From NCBI GenBank assembly GCA_041398785.1, contig JAWKUA010000041.1, positions 1 to 30,538 of the forward strand: 30,538 nucleotides of DNA, read 5' to 3'. The position numbers and the translations under genes were made by a program. Positions 16,411 to 23,853 of the stretch are shown here, piece after piece. Positions within the stretch are counted from its first letter, which is position 1; the number at the start of each line of letters is the position of its first letter. Below the pieces are notes generated by a model. The model ran no database searches, was not told the DNA's origin, and was given only the letters and a program-made list of their open reading frames with translations. The DNA comes from Planctomycetaceae bacterium (GTDB taxonomy: Bacteria; Planctomycetota; Planctomycetia; Planctomycetales; Planctomycetaceae).

Positions 16411-17772
16411 TCAATTCGACGAACCCGTCAGGCAGTACAATTTTGAAGCCGTGCGGATCAGCAGCTTGTCGCCGGCGATGGCCGGACTGGACAGCGACAG
16501 TTCACCCAGGTCGTTTCGTCCGACGATTTCGAATTCCGGTCCGGCCTTCACCACGTACGTCAGACCGTCTTCGTTCAGACAGAACAAATGCCCGTTGTAG
16601 GCGAACGGCGAAGCTGTAAACGAACCGCCCGGCGTAAATCGCGACTTCCCGTAGATCTCTTCGCCCGATTTTGCGTTGTGACAGGTCAGAAACCCCTGAT
16701 CGTACAGCGTGTAAAGGTAATCGCCGTAGACGATGTGCGACGGGTTGTAGGACGACGCCTGAGGCTGATACCAGGCGATGAATTCGCTGTTGGAAAAATT
16801 CTCGTCGGGCTTCAGATCGCCGCTGGCTCCGGGCCTGACGGCGAACGTCGGTCGATGCTGGTCGCCGACGTAGCCGGCGGCGATGTAACACAGACCGTGT
16901 GCCGCGAACGGAGACGGAATTACAAGGTTTGACATCCTGCCATCGAATTCCCACAAGACGTCACCGTCCAGCGAATAGCTGCGGTTGCGGTTTTTCCCAT
17001 TGACGACGATCTCCGTTCGAAGTGAATTCTGCCAGACAAACGGCGTGGCCCAGGAATGCGTTTCGTCGCGCGAAGTGCGCCAGATGCGTTCGCCGGACTT
17101 CGCACCAAATGCAGCGATCCACGATTCCTCCTGGTTGTCGTAGACCACGAACACGCGTCCGTCGTGAACGACCGGCGATGACGCCGCTCCGTAGTCGAAG
17201 AACGTCTTTCTTGGTTCGATCGGCTGCGACCACAGTGGCGTGCCGCTCAGGTCGTAGCAGTAAAGTCCCAGATCTCCGAACAGCACATACAGCCGTTCGC
17301 CGTCGGTCGCCGGAGTCTCCGCGGCATACGTGCTTTTCGGGTGCCGGGGCACGAGCGGTTCGCCGGTGTGAGCTTCGTGCTTCCACAGTTCGTTTCCGCT
17401 GTTCAGATCGAAACAATACACCAGCCAGTGATGAATGCCTTTTGCCGGTTCCCGGACTCCCTGACCCAGATAAAGCCCCTTCTTTGGTCCTTCACCGGCT
17501 TCGTCAGCCACCACAGTTGTGACGAAAACGCGATCGCCCCACACGACGGGACACGACCAGCCAAAGCCGGGAACATCGGCGACCCACCGGACATTCTCGC
17601 TGGCAGACCACGTCAGCGGCAGCCCTTCGTTATCAGGAGCAACACCGTCCGCATTGGCTCCCCGAAACCGGGGCCAGTTGTCCTGACCGGTGGCTATCGT
17701 CGACGACAGAACGAACATGAGACTGAGGCAGGCCGCAGTGAGCCAGCGGAATGTCGCAGCGCGGTGGGACAT
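16411..17772 (-). CDS. Secreted PQQ-type beta-propeller protein
   Basis: A 453-residue protein with a signal peptide (MSHRAATFRWLTAACLSLMFVLSSTIATGQ) and then the planctomycete-typical opening DNWPRFRGANADGVAPDNEGLPLTWSASENVRWVADVPGFGWSCPVVWGDRVFV. Repeated W-strand units of the PQQ-like beta-propeller follow: YCFDLNSGNELWKHEAHTG, YCYDLSGTPLWSQPI, AAFGAKSGERIWRTS, YSLDGDVLWEFDG, LTCHNAKSGEEIYGKS and KLYCLTGSSN. Such proteins are annotated as outer-membrane-assembly BamB-like or PQQ-dependent; the residues binding PQQ in dehydrogenases are not evident, so it is probably a scaffold. A GGAG lies about 10 bases before ATG 17770-17772. The longer frame upstream reads through the repeat and the divergent gene and is rejected. 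Divergent from the DUF1592 gene. Confidence 0.85.
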   Translation of the reverse strand: MSHRAATFRWLTAACLSLMFVLSSTIATGQDNWPRFRGANADGVAPDNEGLPLTWSASENVRWVADVPGFGWSCPVVWGDRVFVTTVVADEAGEGPKKGLYLGQGVREPAKGIHHWLVYCFDLNSGNELWKHEAHTGEPLVPRHPKSTYAAETPATDGERLYVLFGDLGLYCYDLSGTPLWSQPIEPRKTFFDYGAASSPVVHDGRVFVVYDNQEESWIAAFGAKSGERIWRTSRDETHSWATPFVWQNSLRTEIVVNGKNRNRSYSLDGDVLWEFDGRMSNLVIPSPFAAHGLCYIAAGYVGDQHRPTFAVRPGASGDLKPDENFSNSEFIAWYQPQASSYNPSHIVYGDYLYTLYDQGFLTCHNAKSGEEIYGKSRFTPGGSFTASPFAYNGHLFCLNEDGLTYVVKAGPEFEIVGRNDLGELSLSSPAIAGDKLLIRTASKLYCLTGSSN

Positions 17773-18103
17773 GAGTGTGACTCCGTCGGAAAAAGGCGGA
17801 TCTATACTGGCCGCGGCGAACGCTGATACTTTTCGCACTTCTTCATGCCGCGAGCCAGAATACCTCAATTTACCCCGCTCGGGGTATAAAGAGCCCGACC
17901 ATCTTCCCGTTGAAAACTGTGGTGTCAAAGCCGATCGGAAATTGCGGGCTCGCTGCCGTTTTGCCCGCGCGATGTCCGGTGGTATCATGCACCCGTCGAT
18001 CGTCGATCGCGTCCGCGTTCCTGCCTGCCTGAATTCTGCCTTCCGCCGAACACAGCCGCTTTTCGTCCGCGGTTGTTCCGTTGAAGCTACTGGAATCCGA
18101 CCC
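17773..18103. other. Divergent intergenic region (331 bases) with dispersed repeat copy B
   Basis: This spacer separates the divergent PQQ-propeller and DUF1592 genes. It contains repeat copy B (17802-17887), whose core ends 29 bases upstream of the PQQ-gene ATG. From 17888 to 18103 no promoter motif, repeat or RNA could be recognised with confidence; open frames through the spacer in both directions lack protein-like content. Promoters for both genes must lie here. Confidence 0.6.
17802..17887 (-). repeat. Dispersed repeat copy B with perfect palindrome
   Basis: Read on the minus strand: the palindrome TACCCCG-2-CGGGGTA (17871-17886), about 35 bases including TTGAGGTATTC, and the 34-nt core (17835 down to 17802), beginning CGAAAAG and ending with AGTATAG. 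The core matches copy C at 28 of 34 and copy A at 27 of 34 positions. It lies just upstream of the PQQ-propeller start codon. Confidence 0.75.
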
Positions 18104-20098
18104 ATGCCCGGAACCCACTCTGCACGTTCTGTGATTGCCGGACTTTTTTTGTCTGTCGCGGCGTTGCCCGTGACCGCCGCCGAATCCGCTCGCGACGAAT
18201 CGTTCTTCGTCCGCAGGCTGTATCCCGTGATGAAGACGGTGCAATGCAATCTGTGTCACAACGACAACGGCGTCGGTTCGGAAACGGAATTGAGTTTTCC
18301 CGGCGAATTCGCGACGCCCGAACAGGTCGAAGCCTTCGGGCTGAAGCTGATGGACTTTGTGGACCGCACCGATCCGCGGCAGTCGCTGTTGTTTCTGAAA
18401 CCCACGAACCGTGAGGAACACACCGGCGGCGTTCGCATCAAACCGGACAGCGACGAAGAGCAAATTCTGCTGAGCTGGATTGACTACCTGGCGAACCTGA
18501 CGGACGACCAGCGCCGTGTCGCTCGGGAAAAAATCGCGAAGGCCGAACAATTCACGCTGCAGCCGCTGACGATGCGCCGGCTCACTCACAGCCAGTACAA
18601 CCATACCGTCCAGGACCTGCTGGGTGACCGCACTCAGCCGTCCGGAAATTTCCCCAAAGAAGACTTCATTCATGGCTTTCGGAACCAGGTGGAAGGCCAG
18701 GGGATTTCTCCGCTGCAGGCGGAGGCGTACAGCAAAGCCGCCGAACGGCTGGCCCTGGCCGCATTTCGAGGCGGCGATCACCGCAACCTGCTGCCCGCGA
18801 AGGAAGAATCGTCCACACCTGCTGAACGCGCGGCTCAGTTTGTGCGGCAATTCGGGTTGAAGGCGTTTCGACGGCCGATTTCTGACAGCGAAGTCGAACT
18901 GTACGCTGGCCTGTTCGAACGCGAGGCTCAGGACGCGGGCGACGAACTCGCCGGCGCGAAGATCGTCGTCGAGACGATGCTGCAGTCGCCCCACTTTCTG
19001 TTTCGCATTGAACACGGTCCCGGCGAACTCTTTGAGCAATACGGAATCGCGTGTCGCCTGTCGTATCTGATCTGGGACACAATGCCCGACGACGACCTGT
19101 TCCAGGCAGCCGCGAACAGCGAACTTTCCAGCGTCGATCAGATCGAAGCGGTCGTGCGGCGCATGCTGGACGATTCCCGCGCGAAGAATTCTCTGGATGA
19201 GTTCCTGTCGCAGTGGATGCGCTTCGACCGCGTCCTGAACGCGACGCGCGACCGTCGCCGGTTTCGCGATTTCAACCCGGAACTGGCCGCCGCGATGGTG
19301 GAGGAGACCCGACTGCTGTTTAATTATCTGGTCTGGAATGACCAGAACTTCATGGAATTCTTCACCGCGGACTACACCTTCCTGAGTTCCGATCTGGCCC
19401 GCATTTACGATCTTCCGGCGCCCGCCGAGGAATACGCTCGTGTTTCGTATCCGGCGGATTCCGGGCGAGCCGGAGTGCTGGGGCAGGCTTCGTTTCTGGC
19501 AGTGACCAGCAAGCCGGCGGAAACGTCACCAACCGAACGCGGTGTGTTCGTCCGCAACCATTTTCTCGGGCACGAAGTTCCCGCTCCTCCGCCGGGCGTT
19601 AATGCGATCCTGCCGACTGTGACGGAGGACATGCCGATGACCAATCGTCAGCGGCTGGACCTGCATCTGAACAGTGAAGCCTGCGCCAGTTGCCACCGCC
19701 TGATTGATCCGATCGGGCTGGGACTGGAACAGTACGATGCCATCGGAGCCTTTTCGGAAAAAATGTCGCTGCAGTTCGGCGGCGGTTATGGGGAACGCAG
19801 GGAACAGAAAACTCTGGAACTTGATATCGATACGACCGCCTATATCCAGGGAATGGAAAACTCCGAATTCAACACGCCAAAGGAACTCGGCCGTCTGCTG
19901 GCCAACAGTGAAAGCTGCCAAAGATGTATCGTGAAACAGTTCTTTCGTTATACTTTTGGTCGACAGGAAACCGTCAGTGATCAGCCCGTCATTGACGACG
20001 TCCTGCGCCGGTTTCGCGAATCCGGGTTCCGGTTTCGCGAACTGATTGTCGCTGTGGTTACTTCCGATTTGTTCCTTCAGAAGGGTTCCCGCCAATGA
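18104..20098 (+). CDS. DUF1592/DUF1588/DUF1587/DUF1585/DUF1595 secreted planctomycete cytochrome-like protein
   Basis: A 664-residue secreted protein of the PSD1-PSD5 family, one of the hallmark families of planctomycetes. Counting from MPGTHSARSVIAGLFLSVAALPVTAAE (signal peptide): heme-type CNLCH at 48-52, DUF1587 (PLTMRRLTHSQYNHTVQDLLGD) about 150-210, DUF1595 (QFVRQFGLKAFRRPISDSEVELYAGLF) about 245-275, DUF1592 (YGIACRLSYLIWDTMPDDDLF onward) about 310-430, DUF1588 (ERGVFVRNHFLGHEVPAPPPGVNA) with a second CxxCH, CASCH, at 527-531, and DUF1585 at the end (ESCQRCIVKQFFRYTFGR). The two CxxCH motifs suggest covalent heme. A GGAAT lies about 9 bases before the chosen start. The stop overlaps the DUF1552 start by 4 bases (ATGA). 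Function unproven; proposed roles involve envelope electron transfer or polymer breakdown. Confidence 0.92.
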   Translation: MPGTHSARSVIAGLFLSVAALPVTAAESARDESFFVRRLYPVMKTVQCNLCHNDNGVGSETELSFPGEFATPEQVEAFGLKLMDFVDRTDPRQSLLFLKPTNREEHTGGVRIKPDSDEEQILLSWIDYLANLTDDQRRVAREKIAKAEQFTLQPLTMRRLTHSQYNHTVQDLLGDRTQPSGNFPKEDFIHGFRNQVEGQGISPLQAEAYSKAAERLALAAFRGGDHRNLLPAKEESSTPAERAAQFVRQFGLKAFRRPISDSEVELYAGLFEREAQDAGDELAGAKIVVETMLQSPHFLFRIEHGPGELFEQYGIACRLSYLIWDTMPDDDLFQAAANSELSSVDQIEAVVRRMLDDSRAKNSLDEFLSQWMRFDRVLNATRDRRRFRDFNPELAAAMVEETRLLFNYLVWNDQNFMEFFTADYTFLSSDLARIYDLPAPAEEYARVSYPADSGRAGVLGQASFLAVTSKPAETSPTERGVFVRNHFLGHEVPAPPPGVNAILPTVTEDMPMTNRQRLDLHLNSEACASCHRLIDPIGLGLEQYDAIGAFSEKMSLQFGGGYGERREQKTLELDIDTTAYIQGMENSEFNTPKELGRLLANSESCQRCIVKQFFRYTFGRQETVSDQPVIDDVLRRFRESGFRFRELIVAVVTSDLFLQKGSRQ

Positions 20099-21408
20099 TT
20101 CTGTCGCGCAAAGACCTGTCTCGCCGCACGTTTCTTCGAGGCATCGGACTGGGAGGAGCGTCGATCAGTGTCGGCCTGCCGGCATTGGAGGCGCTGTTCA
20201 ATTCGAACGGAACAGCGTACGCAGCGGCCAGAGACGCGGCGGCGGCTCCGATTGAAACGCGATTCGTCCTGTGGTTCAACGGCAACGGTATCATCGAAAA
20301 GTACTGGATCCCGCGGCAGGACGGTCACGACTTTGAGATCACGCCGTGCCTGCAGCCGCTGGCCAGGTTCCGCGACGACATTCACGTGCTGAGCGGCGTG
20401 GATAACTCCGCCGCGCGTTCGCCCGGCCCGGGCAACGGGCATCATAAATCGATGAGCGGTCTGGTCTCGTGCGAACCGTTTTCCGGACGCGGTGCCGGCG
20501 GCGCTTCAATCGATCAGGTCATTGCCGAAAAGATCGGCCGGGAAAGCCGCTTCCGCTCGCTGCAGGTCGGAGTCTGTCAGGAATCCTTCGGCGAAAGCGT
20601 GCAGCGCAACATGAGCTGGGCGGCACGCGATCGCCCGCTGCCCCCGGAAATGATCCCGCACCGGCTCTTCGACAGTCTGTTCGGGTCGAAGGAAATGCAC
20701 TGGATCGAACGCAAGAAAAGCATTTTGGACGCCGTTCGTGACGACGCGACGTCGCTGAAAAATAAGCTGGGCTACAGCGACCAGCACCGGCTGGAAGAAT
20801 ACCTGGCCTCCGTTCGCAGTCTGGAACGTTCCGTCGCCAGTCTGCCGCCGGAATATTCGCAGGTTGTTGAACGTCCGGCGGAAGGCGGCGACCTGAAGGA
20901 CTGGCCGCGGATCGCCAAACTTCAGACGGATCTGCTGGTTCACGCACTGGCGTCGCGGCAGACTCGCGTGGCGTCCTACATGCTGACCAAGTGCCAGGGC
21001 CTTTCGCGATTTCCGTGGCTGGGCTACACGTATGACCGCCATCACGGCTATACACACGGTCGCGTGGAAACACCGGAAGGCCAGCGCATCATGCGCGACA
21101 TCTGCCGCTGGCATGTTGAGGAGTTTGCTTATCTGCTGGGAAAGCTGAAGTCCATTCCCGAAGGCAATGGTACTCTGCTGGATAACACGTGTGCGCTGTT
21201 CGTACACGAACACGCGGAAGCGAATCCTCACAAGAATGCCGGTCTGGCAATGATCGCCGCGGGCCATGCGGGCGGCATGAAAACCGGCTGCCATACTCGC
21301 GTTGCCGGTACCGTCGGCGACCTGTACCTGACCCTGGCCGAAGAAATCGTCGGTGCGCAGATCGGAAAGTTCCCAACCGCCGACAAGAAGCTGACGTCCG
21401 TCGTGTGA
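20095..21408 (+). CDS. DUF1552 secreted protein (Tat signal)
   Basis: A 437-residue protein, the usual partner of DUF1592 proteins in planctomycetes. The N-terminus LSRRTFLRGIGLGGASISVGLPALEALF is a twin-arginine signal with SRRTFLRG, so it is likely folded with a cofactor before export. The body carries family segments such as RFVLWFNGNGIIEKYWIP, VLSGVDNSAARSPGPGNGHH, FRSLQVGVCQESFGESVQRNMSWA, HRLFDSLFG and CALFVHEHAEANPHKNAGLAMIAAGHAGG near the C-terminus. The fold is related to sulfatase-like/DUF1501 proteins (a metal-dependent hydrolase superfamily) but the substrate is unknown. ATG at 20095 overlaps the upstream stop in the ATGA arrangement, showing translational coupling with the DUF1592 gene. 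Confidence 0.92.
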   Translation: MILSRKDLSRRTFLRGIGLGGASISVGLPALEALFNSNGTAYAAARDAAAAPIETRFVLWFNGNGIIEKYWIPRQDGHDFEITPCLQPLARFRDDIHVLSGVDNSAARSPGPGNGHHKSMSGLVSCEPFSGRGAGGASIDQVIAEKIGRESRFRSLQVGVCQESFGESVQRNMSWAARDRPLPPEMIPHRLFDSLFGSKEMHWIERKKSILDAVRDDATSLKNKLGYSDQHRLEEYLASVRSLERSVASLPPEYSQVVERPAEGGDLKDWPRIAKLQTDLLVHALASRQTRVASYMLTKCQGLSRFPWLGYTYDRHHGYTHGRVETPEGQRIMRDICRWHVEEFAYLLGKLKSIPEGNGTLLDNTCALFVHEHAEANPHKNAGLAMIAAGHAGGMKTGCHTRVAGTVGDLYLTLAEEIVGAQIGKFPTADKKLTSVV

Positions 21409-21510
21409 CCGCGATGCGACCAATTGCTGCTGGCTTCACCTGCGATTGACGTCCGCGCAGTCAGGTTCGATTCTCATTGCGACAGAATTCACGCGCCAGG
21501 AGCAAACCTG

Positions 21511-22710
21511 ATGAATCCACAGATTTTCAGACCAAACGGCTCAGCGTTCTGCGTGCTGGCCTTCTGCTTTCTTGCGGCTGGTGTGGCGCCTGTTAATCCT
21601 GCGCAGGCACAAGACACCGACCCGCTGGCGGTGATTGAGTCAGTTCTGAAATCGCGGGCAGCACTCCAAAGCGGCGTCTTCCATGCCGCAGTCGTGCAGC
21701 GGACAATCGCTGAAGGAGGTAATGAGAGAGTTTCAGTCAGGGAACTTCACTGCGTCTTTGATTCGGCAACTAACCGGGTGGTCTATAATTGCAATGGAAT
21801 GGAGCAACTTGTTGTAATGGCGGCGGCGGAGCCGTTACCAGATACGATTGAAGAATTGAAGAACAGGATTCATAACCTTGGCGCACGCCTGCGTGCTTAT
21901 CGTGCCGGCCTCGCTCGCAACGCGAGCTACATGGTGGAGTGGCACGCGATCGGCAACCGCGATCAGAAGGACCACGCGACATCAAATATCGACCTACGTG
22001 ATCCTGAAACTCCCTCCGTTGGTCCTTTTTCAATACCGCTGAACCCTGACTGGGCGGGTGCCGCCATCGGTAGAGAAATCGAATCCGGAAAATCTCTCCG
22101 CGAGATCTTTGAGTTTCCACTACGTGGTGAAGTGAGTGTCAAGACGATGAGAACGAAGGCAGGTGACATTGAGCTTGTGTTTTCCACGCCAAGCCAGCGC
22201 CGCACTTTCAGAATCAGGCCGAAAATGGATTACACATGTAGCCAGATGGAGACTGTTACTCTGGATGATAAAGGCGAAGCACTGCCGTACCGCCGGTCAT
22301 TGGCGAAAGCGGAATGGCAGCAGGTGCAGGGAGTGTACGTTCCCGTTTCCATGGCGACGGAGGATCTATTTCGCGATGGCACCAAACGCACTGCCCTGTA
22401 CAGTTTCGAGTGGGACAAGGTAAACCCGGAGAATCTCGACGACGTCGACTTCTCGTATAACGGAATTGATGGGATTTGGGAGGGCTTGACCATCTTCGAT
22501 CGCCGAGGCGGGAAAAGGAAGATCATTGGCACCTACCACAGACGTGATCAGATCATTGAACAGGAAACCAGGGCAAGGTACTTACCGTCTTCGTCGGCGC
22601 TGGGGGTATTCGATTTCCGGCTTTTCCCACCAACTGATCGCGCATTCCGGCAGTGCTTCGCGCGTTGCCTGAAGCTGTTTCGACGTGATCTGCGTGCCTC
22701 CGACGAATAG
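21511..22710 (+). CDS. Secreted protein of unknown function, possibly LolA-like fold
   Basis: A 399-residue protein with a signal peptide (MNPQIFRPNGSAFCVLAFCFLAAGVAPVNPAQAQ) and an AGGAG ribosome binding site 8 bases before ATG 21511. The mature part starts with DPLAVIESVLKSRAALQSGVFHAAVVQRTI, then alternating strands with FDSATNRVVYNCNGMEQLVV and MRTKAGDIELVFSTPSQRRTFRIRPK. This layout resembles the LolA/outer-membrane lipoprotein-sorting-like proteins common in planctomycetes, but I recognise no diagnostic motif. Two sampled 60-base lines have 45-48% GC against 62% in a line of the preceding gene, which hints at a different origin. The last 43 residues lie antisense to the leucine-rich gene and look non-native; the original C-terminus may have been lost. 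Confidence 0.6.
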   Translation: MNPQIFRPNGSAFCVLAFCFLAAGVAPVNPAQAQDTDPLAVIESVLKSRAALQSGVFHAAVVQRTIAEGGNERVSVRELHCVFDSATNRVVYNCNGMEQLVVMAAAEPLPDTIEELKNRIHNLGARLRAYRAGLARNASYMVEWHAIGNRDQKDHATSNIDLRDPETPSVGPFSIPLNPDWAGAAIGREIESGKSLREIFEFPLRGEVSVKTMRTKAGDIELVFSTPSQRRTFRIRPKMDYTCSQMETVTLDDKGEALPYRRSLAKAEWQQVQGVYVPVSMATEDLFRDGTKRTALYSFEWDKVNPENLDDVDFSYNGIDGIWEGLTIFDRRGGKRKIIGTYHRRDQIIEQETRARYLPSSSALGVFDFRLFPPTDRAFRQCFARCLKLFRRDLRASDE

Positions 22711-23676
22711 CTGGCGAAGATTCGTCTTCTTCGACAATTCCGCCAGCCCGGCGTCCGTGATGTTCGTTTCCTGAAGTTCCAGCACCTCCAGGTGCTCCAT
22801 CCGCAGAAGCTCGGTGACCGCCGCGTCGTTGATCCCTTCCGCCTGCCACAGCTTCAGGTGCCGCAATCGCGGAAGGGCTGCCAGTGTCGCGATTCCCTCC
22901 GCCGTGACGGACGTGCCGCTCAGGTCGAGCACTTCGAGGTCCTTTAGCCGAGCCAGCTCGGCGATGCCGCGATCGGTCAGAGCCGTATGGCTGACATTCA
23001 GCACGCGAAGCTGATCGAGTTCGGCGATGGCATCGACGTTGAAATCTGACAACGCAAGGCTCCAGAGTCCGGAGTCCGTGCGCTGTTCTCCGGCCACGTC
23101 CAGTTCCCGCAAACTCGGCAGTGACTTCAGCAGCGGCAGGCAGACACCGCTCATCTTGTTGCCGCCGAACGAAAAATGTTCCAGGTTTTCCAGGTTCACC
23201 AGGGTTTCGAACAATTCGTCGCTGACCCGACTGTGTCCGACATCCAGGAACCGCAGCGTTGTCATGTTGGCAATGAGTTCAAAGACGGAACTGGTGACTT
23301 TTGTGCCGCGCACGTTGAGATATTCCAGGTGCTGCCAGTTCTTGACGTGCGCGATGCCGACGTCCGTCACGTACTCGGCGTAATACAGATTCAGCACCCT
23401 GACATTTTCAAGCGGTGCGATCTGTTCGAGCCCCAGATCTGTGATCTTGGTATACGACAGATCAATCTCATTAAGGCCGGGAAACTGAGTCAGCTTTTTC
23501 AGATCGGCATCCGTCACCCATGCGCGCTGCAGATCGACGGACACAACCTGACCGGCGTCATTGCGAGAATAACGTCCTCCCAGGTCGTCGATCCACGAAA
23601 CGTCGTCAGCCCGGCAGGCACCGAATACGAAGCCGTGGGTCAACAGCATCAGGCAAATGAGTTTTCGGCAGCTCAT
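22582..23676 (-). CDS. Secreted leucine-rich-repeat protein (VTDxGL type), 364 residues
   Basis: A signal peptide (MSCRKLICLMLLTHGFVFGACRADD) with a cysteine at 21 that could be lipidated, then an N-cap VSWIDDLGGRYSRNDAGQVVSVDL and about 11-12 repeats of 23-25 residues of the form LxxLxxLDLSxTxVTDxGLxxLAxL. The end, ALPECAISWW, matches the ends of both blocks in the neighbouring gene (ALPDCEIIW and VRPDCEIVF). Such repeats form a solenoid for protein or ligand binding; the partner is unknown. Third in line after the M56-WD40 gene (177-base gap from the other leucine-rich gene). The basic C-terminus RRRRR overlaps, tail to tail, with the gene at 21511. Confidence 0.85.
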   Translation of the reverse strand: MSCRKLICLMLLTHGFVFGACRADDVSWIDDLGGRYSRNDAGQVVSVDLQRAWVTDADLKKLTQFPGLNEIDLSYTKITDLGLEQIAPLENVRVLNLYYAEYVTDVGIAHVKNWQHLEYLNVRGTKVTSSVFELIANMTTLRFLDVGHSRVSDELFETLVNLENLEHFSFGGNKMSGVCLPLLKSLPSLRELDVAGEQRTDSGLWSLALSDFNVDAIAELDQLRVLNVSHTALTDRGIAELARLKDLEVLDLSGTSVTAEGIATLAALPRLRHLKLWQAEGINDAAVTELLRMEHLEVLELQETNITDAGLAELSKKTNLRQLFVGGTQITSKQLQATREALPECAISWWEKPEIEYPQRRRRR

Positions 23677-23853
23677 GAGTCTTCATTCCAATCCGGAACG
23701 CGGAGGGATGCATCCCGTACCACTGTGAGGATTCGTTTGTCGGCAGGAAAGAGGCTGGAACCGTCAGAAATTACGGACTGTGTTATGGCGGCACCCGGGC
23801 GACCGAATGCAACTGCCGGGAGTGTGCCAGGTGTTTGCTCACGGTCGAGTGAC

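Noticed and set aside
17773..18249. N-terminal extension of the PQQ-propeller gene
   Set aside because: It reads through repeat copy B and the start of the divergent gene; the signal peptide begins at 17772.
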